DNA of 61,685 bases, taken from contig NW_019174079.1 in the NCBI RefSeq assembly GCF_001642475.1, positions 1-61,685 on the forward strand, in the 5' to 3' direction. The stretch's first letter is position 1. Every line of letters starts with the position of its first letter. This DNA is from Fonsecaea monophora. Its lineage: Eukaryota > Ascomycota > Eurotiomycetes > Chaetothyriales > Herpotrichiellaceae. This document shows positions 1 through 10,572 of this stretch, in pieces. The notes under the pieces were generated by a model, which was given only the letters and a program-made list of their open reading frames with translations, was not told where the DNA came from and searched no databases. The position numbers and the translations under genes are program-made.

Positions 1-743
1 CGATCGGCTGTTTACACGTATCCGTGCTCAGACCCTTCTGCGAAGGCCTTTTGCTCCGCAAAAGGTTAGCGTTCACGCTAATAGCCGCTAGGCTACATGA
101 GGTAAGGGTCTGATTTATCTGAGACAATCAAATCGACGTGATAGAGATGCTGACTAATACTCGCACTGTGAGGCTGGAGTAGAAAGGGGGTCATTAATCA
201 ATTCACCACATCCACACATCCATCCCCTCGCCACCCGTAATGTATGTATGTCCTTCCTCCAATATACTACCACTACTACCTAGGTAAGTAGGTAGGTGAA
301 AGTGACGAGAACCTACATACGCATATACACCGAAACACAATGTACGGGTCAACGTCACCTAATTGAGGTTTCGAGAAGGCAATAATAACGAAATTAAAAA
401 AAATAAAAAAAGGTTTCGCTCGGGAAAAGAAGCTCTAGATTCATCGATTCCAGCGTTCTTCGATGGAGGGGATCCTCTATCATTCATATACATACATGGA
501 CTTGATTTGCCCTGGTGTCTCCTTCTCAAGGCATGGCGGCGACTTTGTCGTTTCTTTGGATCAAAAGCGACCCACGACACCCGTCCGCACGGCGTCTCTT
601 CCTCTATTAGACGCCAATTCCGCTGTCGGCACATGCCATGCCAAAAAGTCGTGGCGTTGCGGTGGGTAGGTAGGTGGGCAAACCCACACAATTTTCTCAG
701 AAAACAGCACAATCCCAAATCCCTCTGTGAATAGGCAAACCAT
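1..743. other. Gene-free left flank with structured palindromes
   Basis: No convincing gene is seen. Positions 28-113 hold a nest of perfect inverted repeats, listed separately. Positions 266-297 and 667-676 carry TAGG-type tetranucleotide runs, and 390-412 is A-rich. The right part is the 3' flank of the SUN-domain gene, which reads toward it. The overlapping open frames here resemble no known protein and have no codon pattern I would trust. Confidence 0.6.
28..113. repeat. Cloverleaf-like nest of four perfect inverted repeats
   Basis: A 10-bp outer stem pairs 28-37 with 104-113. Inside it lie three perfect hairpins with no spacer between them: 47-54/58-65 (8 bp, 3-nt loop), 66-71/76-81 (6 bp, 4-nt loop) and 82-86/91-95 (5 bp, 4-nt loop). 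The arrangement folds as a four-arm cloverleaf, but the loops are too small and lack tRNA A-box and B-box sequence. It could be a structured RNA, a mobile palindromic element or organelle-derived DNA. The pairing is certain; the identity is unknown. Confidence 0.75.
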
Positions 744-2699
744 CTAGCTTGCCGAGTCGGCGGACGATCTCGTGCCAGATAAAGGAACGCCATGCAGCCG
801 AACCCTGTACAGGCAGGCGAATTCCGCGCCATAGTTTTCAGTCACCCTCACCACGAAATTTTGTGCTGGGTACGCCAATGAACCCTGGTTCACATCCAGC
901 GGAAAAGCCTGGGTAAAACTAGCCTCGCTCGAGACATCGTATTCCATTTTTCCAATGAGTGCGTAGGTCGGCCCTAAGGGGCTTCCCGTCACGCCTTGCA
1001 TCGACCGGATGTTCAGCTTCTCCCACTCCAAACTATCCAGGTGTTCAAAATCGGCCCAAAGTTCGATGGTCTTGGGCGTCGATCCCGGCAATAGTGAACC
1101 AGTGCTCGGATAGTTCTCCAGAAGCACTTCAGTGGGATAGATCATCTCCGTCACTGTCACACCAAGCCTCATCAAGTCATCCTCGGGTCCTGGGTCGCTA
1201 CCCTCAACGGCCGCAGCGCACCAACAGTCTCCCACATCATGCCATGGAGTTAGAGCTTCAAGCGGTGGCTTGGTCACATAATGCGCCGACAGCAGAATCC
1301 GCAAGAGCAGCCGGTGCAAGAATGGCCGGGGCTTCTGCATTGTCGGTGAGGTTAATTTTAGGTCGATCATGGCTCCGTTGCTTGGTGCAAAGTAGTTGAC
1401 TTTTCGAATGATAGGGGACGGAGCATTGCCAGGCAAGCTACCCAATTCGTCTCCCGGTCTCAAGCCGCCCATCTGGTTTGACAGCTCTGAATACTGCCTT
1501 TTAAGGCTCTCAATATCCTTACCAACTGTCGCGTACTGTGAGTCGAGTTTGTCGGTCAATCGTGTTTCAAGAATCCCGAGTTGTTGGTTGATGTTTTGTA
1601 TAGCTGCTGTGAGCTTTGACAGATCGTTTCTGTTGCCGGCGGTAAGATTCAGAGATTCGATACTGGGGCTCCGCGTACACCTTCCGCAGAACTTTTGAAG
1701 GGTTAATCCGGCTGTGGAAGTCGAGAAAGGATCGCAAACAAGATTAGTGTAGGCGTGACATAATAGAAAGCTCGCTCCTCCGACAAATAGCAATGTGAAA
1801 AGAATGCTCATCGTGATGGCCACAAGGGGCGAGTTCAGGATGCTTCTGATCGCCCTGCCGCTGGCCCACCACAACCGTATCCACCAATCCAATATCAAAT
1901 GAAAAAAGTCTGAGGATCTCTGCCGAAGTTCTTGGGCGGAATGTTTGCTGCCATTCCAGGCCTTTCGAAACCATGGGTCTTTTCGTTCTCGTATCGTGAT
2001 CTGAGGCTTCCGGAGACCTCTTTCATAGTTGTAGCTATGATCAAATATCCCGCTGGGAAAGCTCGAGGGATCTGTTCCCTTGTTGGAATCATCGTCAGGG
2101 ATACTTCGGGCCGGGCTCTCATAGCTTCCTTCATCGTTTTCAGCTTCAAGCCTCACTGACTCTTGACTTTCTTCCGGTATCCCGTTTAGGCGGTTGTCAT
2201 CGAGAGAACTTGCCCACGCTGCTACTCGCTGAGTGCGGTGTTTCTCGGCATCATCACTCGCCACGGAGGCTTCCCGTGAATTCTCGCGAGAAGCTCTTCG
2301 TCGGGCCCTTTCAGCCCGAGGGTCCTTTTGTAGATTTGCTTGAGTTTCCTCGATATGATTCTGAAGATGTTGCTGCGCTTGTTCGACTCCAACATCGATT
2401 GTTTCGGCCATCTCTGTCAAATTCATCCTACTTCGCGCGAGCAACTGGGTAGGTAGGACGGGAGTCTTGCTTGATCCATAGGCATAAGATTGCTGGAGTT
2501 GCACCTCAGGCAGCCTCGGGTTGTTCACAACACCATCTGCCGCAAGACTCGGTTGTTGAGAGGTACCACGAGTGACTCGACGTGGGATAGCATTGTCTGG
2601 TGATGCGGCGCTGCCTGCACGAGTCGACCGTTTCGCCGGTGATACTGCGCGTACCGGCGTCGCACTTGAGCCTCTTGCCGTAGATCGACGTGGAGCCAT
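744..2699 (-). CDS. SUN-domain (Sad1/UNC-84) nuclear envelope protein
   Basis: A 651-residue inner nuclear membrane protein of the Sad1/UNC-84 family, expected to pair with KASH proteins and link chromatin or the spindle pole body to the cytoskeleton. The N-terminal ~280 residues are basic and disordered (nucleoplasmic side). One hydrophobic segment lies at about 291-317, a coiled coil at about 351-412 and the SUN domain at about 435-645. The domain ends with the diagnostic ENYG then CLYRVRLHG signature. The ATG is at 2699, and the gene reads as one exon. It is divergent from the PI31 gene. Length and domain order match fungal SUN proteins. The family call is firm; the exact orthologue is not. 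Confidence 0.88.
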   Translation of the reverse strand: MAPRRSTARGSSATPVRAVSPAKRSTRAGSAASPDNAIPRRVTRGTSQQPSLAADGVVNNPRLPEVQLQQSYAYGSSKTPVLPTQLLARSRMNLTEMAETIDVGVEQAQQHLQNHIEETQANLQKDPRAERARRRASRENSREASVASDDAEKHRTQRVAAWASSLDDNRLNGIPEESQESVRLEAENDEGSYESPARSIPDDDSNKGTDPSSFPSGIFDHSYNYERGLRKPQITIRERKDPWFRKAWNGSKHSAQELRQRSSDFFHLILDWWIRLWWASGRAIRSILNSPLVAITMSILFTLLFVGGASFLLCHAYTNLVCDPFSTSTAGLTLQKFCGRCTRSPSIESLNLTAGNRNDLSKLTAAIQNINQQLGILETRLTDKLDSQYATVGKDIESLKRQYSELSNQMGGLRPGDELGSLPGNAPSPIIRKVNYFAPSNGAMIDLKLTSPTMQKPRPFLHRLLLRILLSAHYVTKPPLEALTPWHDVGDCWCAAAVEGSDPGPEDDLMRLGVTVTEMIYPTEVLLENYPSTGSLLPGSTPKTIELWADFEHLDSLEWEKLNIRSMQGVTGSPLGPTYALIGKMEYDVSSEASFTQAFPLDVNQGSLAYPAQNFVVRVTENYGAEFACLYRVRLHGVPLSGTRSSADSAS

Positions 2700-3916
2700 T
2701 TTCTGCGGTTATGGTCCAGAATGAAGTGGGAGTTCTTCACACACTCTCTGTAAACACTCACTATCCCTCTGTCCCATCAGTGCCAAAGTGAGAGTGAATT
2801 CAAAGGCCACCCGTCATCGACTTTCGTCACAAAGCACCAGCACGTATTCTGTCAACAGAGCCAGAACTTGTCATGGATTCGGGCATAGAAGAGCCGGGAA
2901 TTCGTGGGAGGGATATCCGTAGACTGTCCCGCCTCTGGGCAAATCAAATCCTCGAGTCCGAGTTGTGAAAAAGTAGTGTGATTTGCGTCGAGGTGGTACG
3001 GCTGGTTTGGAGGAGGATAGGCTGACCTGATCAGATATCGACTTGGTCGCATGTGGTCAGCTGTGTATAGCAGAATCAAGGAAGTCGAGTCGAAGATTGC
3101 GATTGAGACATTCCATTTGATATTATCCGAGTCGACTGTTGAAACTCTGTAGGGTCTTATTTGGTTCCTTTGTTTAGAGGAACGCGTCAAAATGTGGTGG
3201 TCGAGATCCTGAAGTTTGTTGCTCGCATTCCAGAAAAACCTTGTTACGTAAGACTCGGCTATGTTGCTTCATACGACTCAAACCCTTCAGCCTTGTCTTG
3301 CAGCCTCGGTTTCCGCTTGCACTGCACTTTTTTCCATTCCATCTACGAGGTATTCCACAGCCTATCGATACTCCGGAGCTGCTTGGCCATGTTGGCTGCA
3401 TGTCAACCTTCCAAACCTCTTTCACTGCGATTCACAGTCTCTCAGCCCTGGTCCCAACCACCTGTCCTAAATAACATCTCGATATGCTCCAGGTTAGACT
3501 AGTTATAACCAATCTTCCACCTCATATCACCAAGGTGGGCATATGGATGGTCTCACCAGGCTTGGGAGCATATAGAAAAGCATAATGGATGTCAATTACT
3601 CATTTATTCTAATGAAATTTCATCAATCTTGGTTCAAAGGTCAACTCAGGACTTGGATGGTACAATTATTAACATGAACCCCCCTTGAAAAAGTGCAACT
3701 TAGCCGAGGACTTGCCCCCAGCAACCGAATGATGTCAGGCCGCAGTGCGTTGCGCGTGTCTTTGCGGCGGGGCGCGTCCCCCACAACGCATGTCCTTGGA
3801 GGCCAGAATCTAGGCTGCATATCACCCGATTACCTACCTACTCTCCACGAACACATGTCAACTGCATTTTCTCTATTCGTCAAAAAACTACATCAACCCT
3901 GATACCTGACACTGCC
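2700..3916. promoter_or_regulatory. Divergent intergenic region, SUN gene / PI31 gene
   Basis: About 1.2 kb between two divergent starts, so it must hold both promoters. A CTACCTAC run lies at 3832-3842, shortly before the PI31 start. The open frames in it (for example 3161-3502) resemble no known protein. No clear TATA box is seen. Confidence 0.5.
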
Positions 3917-5068
3917 ATGGCTCCTGCTTCAGTGAGCGCCCTGAGCGCAGACTCAATCCTCGACTACATGGTCAAGAGCCTCCCGACCCCGCCTTCCGCC
4001 TCGGAACAACCTAGACTCATCAAAGATCCATATGCCGCCATTGCCCTGTTTTCACATGCCTGCATGCTTGCAGTTGGCTTCCGTCTCGTCGGCTTAGGAG
4101 AAGACCACAAGATAGGTAAGGGTCTATCGTTTCGCAGTGAATTAGACATCTCACCATCTGCAGAAGCACAATCAGAACCCCAAGATGTTCAACCCTTGCC
4201 TTCCCAGTGGAACGAATCCTCCTCCTACGCTTTCCGCTATGCTCATTCACAGTCAGCCATGGAGTATCTTATCAAGGTGAATCGACTAGGAAGCAAGGCT
4301 ATCATATTTGGTGTTGGCATGGGCGATGACAAGACTGCCTCTTTTGAGGTTAAAGCCAATGACTACATTTCCGAAGGATCATTAAAAGAGGCAACCCCGG
4401 GTACCAACACAGTCTCTGCACTTCGAAATATCTTTATATCAAATGGCCGGATCACAGATCTTGCGTCACTGTTCAAACTTAATATCATCCAGAAGTTGGC
4501 TCCGGGAATCCAGAAGGCCGGGTACGAGGAAGCAACTTCCACCCTCGAACAGCCACGACGACATGAAGAAACTCGCCCTCCTGAGCGTGACCCATTACGA
4601 GACGATCATCCTCCACCCGCACGGCCATACCCTTTCGATGATCCGTTAGCGATACCCCCTCGAAGACCTCATCCTCCTGGAGACTTTCCGCCACCGGGTT
4701 TTGAAGATGAATATGAAATTAATCGACCTCCACGCGGCATGCTACCAGGTAGCCAGCCATTTGGGAACATCGGGGAAAGAGACCTTTATCCTCCAGGCTT
4801 AGGCCCACATGATCCTCTCCGGATAGGCCCTGGAGGCGGTTTTCGTGGTGGGGGAGGCATGCATCCCACTTTTGACGATCCCTTGTTTGGTGGCCAAGGG
4901 GGTCGACAACCTTTTGATCCTCAGGTCCCTCCAGGGGCACGGTATGATCCAGTCGGCCCAGGGGATGGTCCTCCAAATCTTCGAGGAGGCCCACGATTCC
5001 CAGGAGGTGGTGGGGGAGGATGGGGTAATAATCCGTTCGGAGGGTTTGGAAGTGGTGACTTTATATAG
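3917..5068 (+). CDS. FUB1: PI31-type proteasome regulator (Fub1-like)
   Basis: A PI31/Fub1 family protein, known to bind the 20S proteasome. The N-terminal FP-like domain (about 1-190) is followed by a Pro/Gly/Arg-rich tail with DPL and GGG-rich motifs, the hallmark of the PI31 C-terminus that enters the proteasome chamber. The ATG at 3917 has ACTGCC before it. The frame is open throughout, but 4116-4163 looks like a 48-nt intron (gtaagg...ctgcag). Removing it joins a GEDHKI sequence to EAQSEPQ and gives 367 rather than 383 residues. The intron has no in-frame stop, so automatic calling could miss it. The family call is strong; the intron is inferred. Confidence 0.88.
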   Translation: MAPASVSALSADSILDYMVKSLPTPPSASEQPRLIKDPYAAIALFSHACMLAVGFRLVGLGEDHKIGKGLSFRSELDISPSAEAQSEPQDVQPLPSQWNESSSYAFRYAHSQSAMEYLIKVNRLGSKAIIFGVGMGDDKTASFEVKANDYISEGSLKEATPGTNTVSALRNIFISNGRITDLASLFKLNIIQKLAPGIQKAGYEEATSTLEQPRRHEETRPPERDPLRDDHPPPARPYPFDDPLAIPPRRPHPPGDFPPPGFEDEYEINRPPRGMLPGSQPFGNIGERDLYPPGLGPHDPLRIGPGGGFRGGGGMHPTFDDPLFGGQGGRQPFDPQVPPGARYDPVGPGDGPPNLRGGPRFPGGGGGGWGNNPFGGFGSGDFI

Positions 5069-5816
5069 CCTACTTGCAAATGGCCTCAGACGAAAGCATG
5101 AGTGGGACAATGCTTGGGCGAGGAGGTGGCTGGCACATAATTAGCAAAACTCACAACCGATGATGTTGTCTGTATGACTGTCAGGACTCGAATGGAGAAA
5201 ACGTTTTGAGAAGAGCCAATCAGCTCAAATTTCATCTCATGCATAAACGGGGCTACTTGTCCACTGCGAGAGTAAACTTTCATAGAGTCGGTGAGGGTGC
5301 AAGAGAACGAAGGTGCTCAAGATATTCACTGTCGGGCTTGGTCACACCTGTACCTCCGGGAACGTCTACCAGTAGGTACTGGGTACCTATAGGGGCAGGT
5401 TTATTACGTAGTGGCTAAGCTTAAAACTTGTCCTCGTAGGTATCCCGAGCTGGCTAAGCACCTAAGCGGCTAGCGGATTATTGGTTCCGAGTACCTACAG
5501 AGAGGCAGGATTTCGACTGACATGTCATTGTCGCAACAAGTTGACCAAAACCCAACACCATCCTCAGTGCAACGAGCAGCTGCGACAAATATTGAAGCCG
5601 GCTGCACTTCACCCAACATCCCTTCCACGTCGACCTTCCCTCACACGCTAGTCCTCTATTCGAATCTGCTGCGTTACTTTGTCCTAGACTGACACCTCAA
5701 CCTGCCATCCCACCTTAGCACACGACATCCCCGATTGCCCTTAACACCTCACCTCACCCCTCATCCCTTGCCTTAGTTCGTCCAGTTCGACTTTCTGAAC
5801 GGGGTTACGCCCTATC
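5069..5816. promoter_or_regulatory. Intergenic: PI31 3' flank and PP2A promoter/leader
   Basis: Holds the PI31 3' flank and then a C/T-rich stretch (about 5630-5810) that is probably the PP2A leader. Clustered GGTACC/TAGGTAC palindromic words occur at about 5370-5395, and a CCGAGTAC word at 5488-5495. No gene is seen. Confidence 0.5.
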
Positions 5817-7023
5817 ATGGATACGAAGATGGACGTTGACGTGGGAAAACCAGCGCAGCCTCATGGCTTATCTCCTGCCACTGACCCACAATCAATACCG
5901 ACCCTCGATGGTTGGATTGAGAGCTTGATGGACTGTAAACAGTTGGCGGAGAGTGACGTATCAAGACTTTGCGACAGAGTAAGTATTGTCTGCGAAAACG
6001 TGCACGCCAGAAGACTGATCGTGTGCGCGCAGGCCAGAGAAGTTCTCCAAGAAGAGTCAAACGTACAGCCAGTGGTGAGTTCTTCTTTCTCGCGGCGTAA
6101 CACCGTAGACAAATGCCTGACTTTTTTACAGAAATGTCCAGTCACAGTCTGCGGCGACATCCATGGTCAGTTCCACGACTTGATGGAACTCTTTCGCATC
6201 GGGGGTCCCAACCCGGATACGAACTACCTCTTTATGGGTGGGTTGAAACATACTGTCACTGATGTACACAAACTAACAATAACAAACAGGAGACTATGTA
6301 GATCGTGGTTATTACTCCGTCGAGACCGTGACCCTTCTTGTCGCGCTCAAAATCCGATACCCTGCCCGCATCACCATTCTCCGCGGAAATCATGAGTCCA
6401 GGCAGATCACCCAGGTCTACGGTTTCTACGATGAATGCCTGCGGAAATATGGCAACGCCAACGTCTGGAAATACTTCACCGATCTCTTCGATTACCTGCC
6501 CCTTACCGCTCTGATCGACAACCAGATCTTCTGCCTGCATGGCGGGCTTTCTCCCAGTATTGACACCCTCGACAACATCCGATCACTTGACCGAATCCAA
6601 GAAGTTCCTCATGAAGGTCCTATGTGTGATCTTCTGTGGAGCGATCCTGATGACCGATGCGGATGGGGCATCAGTCCTAGAGGAGCTGGATACACATTTG
6701 GGCAAGACATCTCAGAAGCGTTCAACCATAACAATGGCTTGACGCTGGTTGCCAGAGCTCATCAATTGGTCATGGAGGGCTACAACTGGAGTCAGGATCG
6801 CAACGTGGTGACGATTTTCAGCGCTCCCAATTACTGCTACAGATGTGGTAATCAAGCTGCTATCATGGAGATCGATGAGCATCTGAAGTATACCTTGTGA
6901 GTGTAAATCCCCCCTTTTCTCGGTTGCTATTCTGACGAATGAATCTCCAGCTTGCAATTTGATCCATGTCCCCGAGCTGGCGAGCCAATGGTCAGTCGAA
7001 GAACACCAGACTATTTCCTCTAA
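5817..7023 (+). CDS. pphA: Serine/threonine protein phosphatase 2A catalytic subunit
   Basis: Five exons: 5817-5978, 6033-6074, 6132-6237, 6290-6896 and 6951-7023, giving 329 residues. All four introns have gt...ag ends and restore the family sequence without a break. The metallophosphatase motifs are intact: GDIHGQ, GDYVDRG and RGNHE. The protein ends RRTPDYFL, the tail whose final Leu is carboxymethylated in PP2A; this separates it from PP1, PP4-like and PP6-like relatives. The ~20-residue N-terminal extension before the conserved LDGWIE is common in moulds. It acts as the C subunit of PP2A holoenzymes in cytoplasm and nucleus. The second exon is only 42 nt. This is among the most certain calls in the window. 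Confidence 0.96.
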
Positions 7024-7800
7024 TCGAGAGCGGTGCACAATCTTGCCTGCCTTACACAACTAAACCCCAGAACTCACACATCGGGCGGTGTGGGTGGTAT
7101 CCATTGCATCTTGATAGATCAGTGTCACACAACCCAGCAAAGACCACAGGGGCAATATCCAGGGAAGAAAAAGTACCGTGTAAGGAGGAGGATCCACAAA
7201 GCATTTGGTCAGCCAGCGAAAGTGACTCTCAGATATCATGGCTGAGAGGAGGGGTGAGACCAAATATGAGCCTGCTGGGTGTGGACGGAGACGCAAGCGG
7301 CGCGTGAGTAGGCTGCCCTCCAAGAAGATACAAAGAAGCGATGTTTGATAGACATACAACTTCGATCATGCACTTGCCAGACGGGTGTGGTGCCCTACTT
7401 CGCGCGCACTGCCTTTGCTAAGGCTTCGGCCTTTTGTGAGATGTATTACAAGACCATTAATGAAAGGTTGGGAAAGAGCTTCTTGTTTGACCTGGCCCTG
7501 TTATTTTTTTTGTCTTTTGATCGTTTGGCATTGCTGAGTTTCCCGTCTAAGCTCGCTTCATTGGCAGAGATTCTCCTTGGTGCCTCGTAGACGTAGACAG
7601 GTGCCAAAGCAAAGCGCATCTACGCTTGGCTTATTCGGCCGGCCCTGTCCCTGTCCTTCTATATAGCTTCCCTTCTCCCACTTTGTTGTGTCCCCCCCCC
7701 TCTTGTCTCCACTGGCCCCCTTGTATAAACTCTGCCCACCACTAGCACCACGATGACACCAGTCTGCTCACGACACGGCATCTCTCACCTCTTTCGAACC
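7024..7800. other. Convergent intergenic region, PP2A / ureohydrolase
   Basis: Both neighbours end here, so it should be mainly 3' untranslated sequence. It contains a C9 run at 7692-7700 and T-rich stretches near 7500. No coding pattern or RNA gene is recognised. Confidence 0.5.
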
Positions 7801-9620
7801 TTATTTCAATTCCTCGGCGTGCTCGGGCAGGGCGAACTCGTCGGACTTGCCGTCGCCCTGGGCGGCCTTCTTGGTCAAGGGCCCGTTCTTGACCATGATG
7901 GTCATGACCTCGTAGAGGACGTCCGCGGCGGCCATGGTGGTCAGCTCAGCGTTCGTGTCGTAGGCCGGGGCGACCTCGACGATGTCGGCGGCGACGAAGT
8001 TGAGGCCCTCGAGGCCGCGCAGGATGGTGCGCAGCTCGCGGGTGCTCCAGCCGCCGGTCTCGGGGGTGCCGGTGGCGGGGGCGAAGGCCGGGTCGAGCGT
8101 GTCGATGTCGATGGAGAGGTAGACGGGGTCGACGGTGCCGACGCGGTCGCGGATGCGGCGCACGATGCCCTCGACGCCGATGGTGTCGATCTCGCGCGCC
8201 TCGACCCGCGTGAACCCGCAGTACCCGTCGTTCTCGTAGTCCGAGGGGCCCGACAGCGTCGTGCGGATCCCCGCGTGGATCGAGCTGTCGTTGGCCAGCA
8301 GGCCTTCCTCGGACGCCCAGTAAAAGTACGTCCCGTGGTTGATGGCCGCCTGCTTGGACGGCGCCCCGCCAAACACCTTGGGCTTCCACGTGTCGAGGTG
8401 CGAGTCGAAGTGGATCACGCTGATCGGGCCGTACGCCTTGTTGATCGACCGCAGCAGCGGCAGCGTGATCGTGTGGTCGCCCCCGAGCGTGATAATCCGC
8501 GGCAGCGTCTTGCCCGCCTTGGAGATGCCCGGTTCCTGCGCCGCCGTGTACGGCGTGCGCATGAGCAGCGTGTTGTGTCCGTCCTCGATCTGCTGGAGCG
8601 CATAGTGGTTGTCGTACCTTTTTTGTTGGACGTCATCGTCAGTTATCATGCGCAAGATAAAAACATACCGACAAGTTTCGTGGTGTTGTCAGGGCAAAGG
8701 CCCATCAGTGGGATGTAGGGGAAGGTTGTACTCACGAAGTGACTGGGATGTCGCCGCAATCAATGACTTTGCCCCAGAAGTTGAAGGGGTTGGATTTCAT
8801 GGGTCTGTTTGTATTGTATAGGGTTGGTTCCCCCCCAAATTGTCAGCCTTTTTTTCTTCTTCTTGTTTCTGCGGACTCATTTTTGCTTGCTAGCACCCTG
8901 TATTCTCGTCGTTGTCTTTCAACCCACGGTTTCCAGCATGTCTGAGTACCGCCGGGTTCATTGGACGAAAAGGGAGGGGGGAAAAGAGGAAAGGGGTTTC
9001 TGGCCACACGTACACATTATACCCGCCGCTAAACCCCAGTTTTCGTGAGCCTTTTGTGACATACGGTGTCGCAACGTAAGCCTTTGAGCAGGGACGAAAA
9101 AAAGGACGTACTAGAGATTGAGGCGTCGAGAACCTTGCCTGATCCCGCTGGGTCCAAACCGCGCTCCCGGTCGGTACGAAGTACCCGTGTCGAATGGTGC
9201 GCCTGTTTGTCACCAAAAAGCACCAACCCCGACGCAAAAAATTAGCCTTCTTCCAGGTTCTTGTATCGCTTTTTGGGGGGGAGAAACCCCAGAAATCAAA
9301 GCTTGGGGACGCCCCTACCAAGAAATGCAATGTCATATTTCTCCTCGTCGCTGGTCAAGCAGGGGAAATAGGGGAGGCGGCCGAAGGTCGAGATGCCAGA
9401 GAAGACAGAGTCGGCCTGGGTTTCGAGAGTGTCAATGAGCTTGTCCTATAGCTGCATTCCCCCCCATACTGAACCTCACCTGTGTGCCACCGTCACCTGG
9501 CAGGGTGTTGTACCAAAGCGACTTGTGCGGTCCTTCAATGGGAGCTTGATCGTGGTCGTGGTCGCCATGGGCGAGTGTGCAGCTGGCACATGCCAGTAGG
9601 ACAAAGGCCTTGATTAGCAT
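7801..9620 (-). CDS. Agmatinase-like ureohydrolase with signal peptide
   Basis: Six exons on the minus strand: 9480-9620, 9319-9445, 9112-9202, 9014-9028, 8736-8804 and 7801-8617, giving 419 residues. Frame stays intact across every junction. Family motifs include the manganese ligands in GGDH, the FDSH.D box (DAHxD position) and SIDID..DPAFAP. This is the arginase/agmatinase superfamily, which hydrolyses a guanidino group and releases urea; substrate could be agmatine or 4-guanidinobutyrate. The ATG at 9620 begins a hydrophobic leader (MLIKAFVLLACASC) followed by an HGDHDHD metal-like stretch, so secretion or vacuolar entry is likely. An in-frame ATG at 9650 would spoil the leader. Exon 4 is only 15 nt. 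The last exon is strongly GC-rich at third positions, which opens false frames. Confidence 0.9.
9014..9028 (-). other. 15-nt microexon of the ureohydrolase gene
   Basis: On the minus strand this reads C GGC GGG TAT AAT GT. It is flanked by an upstream ...tttag acceptor and a downstream gtacgt donor. It completes a Tyr codon from the previous exon and starts a Val codon finished by the next, giving YGGYNV, which fungal agmatinases carry at this point. Skipping it removes exactly five codons and keeps frame. Confidence 0.8.
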
Positions 9621-10572
9621 CTTTTTGGCCTCGAGGGTCAAGTTGGTCAATCTCGTCCCAACGCAATAACGAAGATTCGAGCAGCGAGGAGTAAAGAGAG
9701 ATCTTTTCGAGAAGCAAAAAAAATTTCCACGAAGCAGAAAATTGGGAGCTCAAGCGTAAGCAGCTGTTTTTTTTGTTGTTGTTGTCTCTTCCCACGAGCT
9801 AGGTAGGAGCTCTCAGCCCATTGAGTTCCTGCAGATAGCTCCCAGCTCCGACAGGTCCATGCGCCTTACTCGGAACCGTATCCAATGATGCAGACTTGGA
9901 CTGTCCTCTTACCTAAAAGCCCCCCAAGCATGTAAATGGGCGCGGGAGTCTTCCGGGCACATCAGAAGCTTCCCTATCAATGCAGGCCCCGCATCGTTGA
10001 CATGAGGAATTGCCAAATCATGACAGCATGAGAACATTCATGCGAGGCCGAGACCAGGGCTTTGGGGGGGAAGCTGGCCCGGACATTTCTCTCGAGCCAT
10101 ATCGCGGGGCTGGTTGGCCCATCAGCAGAAGGAGAACAAAGGACCGAGCCACATGCATGAATGGGTTCTGGTCCAAGGCCGCAACAGCGCACAAGTCCAT
10201 GCGAGGGGAATGGCAGGTGGACTTGGCCGGCGGTATGTCAGAAGAGAAGGGAGAGGCCGTGAGCGAATGCTGTGTGTCATTATTGAAGGCGTGACGCAAG
10301 TCATTGTCCAGGGCGGGATGCTTATCAGTGGGAATGAAAGGAAGACAGAATCTCGTATCATGCGCAGTTCTTTTTTGGTCCGACGTTCAAGTGGTGTGAA
10401 CGACGCTAACCGGAAAAGGAAGCTTGTATTGCCCATACGGGACCAGCGATGGGGATCATGTCCATATCTATGCTCAAGACCAGAAAACTAGATCTATGTA
10501 ATACTTTTGATCATCTATTTCCTATGGTACCCTATCTATCTTTGGATTATCATGCACTATTTTGTCATTCAC
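9621..10572. promoter_or_regulatory. Intergenic: MATE 3' flank and ureohydrolase promoter
   Basis: Both flanking genes read leftward. The part near 9621-9830 should be the ureohydrolase promoter/leader and is A/T-tract rich with a (TTG)n stretch around 9772-9786. The rest is MATE 3' flank. No gene is seen. Confidence 0.5.

Noticed and set aside
28..113. tRNA gene reading of the four-arm fold
   Set aside because: Arms have 3-4 nt loops, there is no anticodon loop of seven, and A and B box sequences are missing.
7941..8389. Long alternative frames over the last ureohydrolase exon
   Set aside because: Both are Arg/Ser/Thr or Arg/His-rich shadow frames caused by GC-rich third positions of the real gene.
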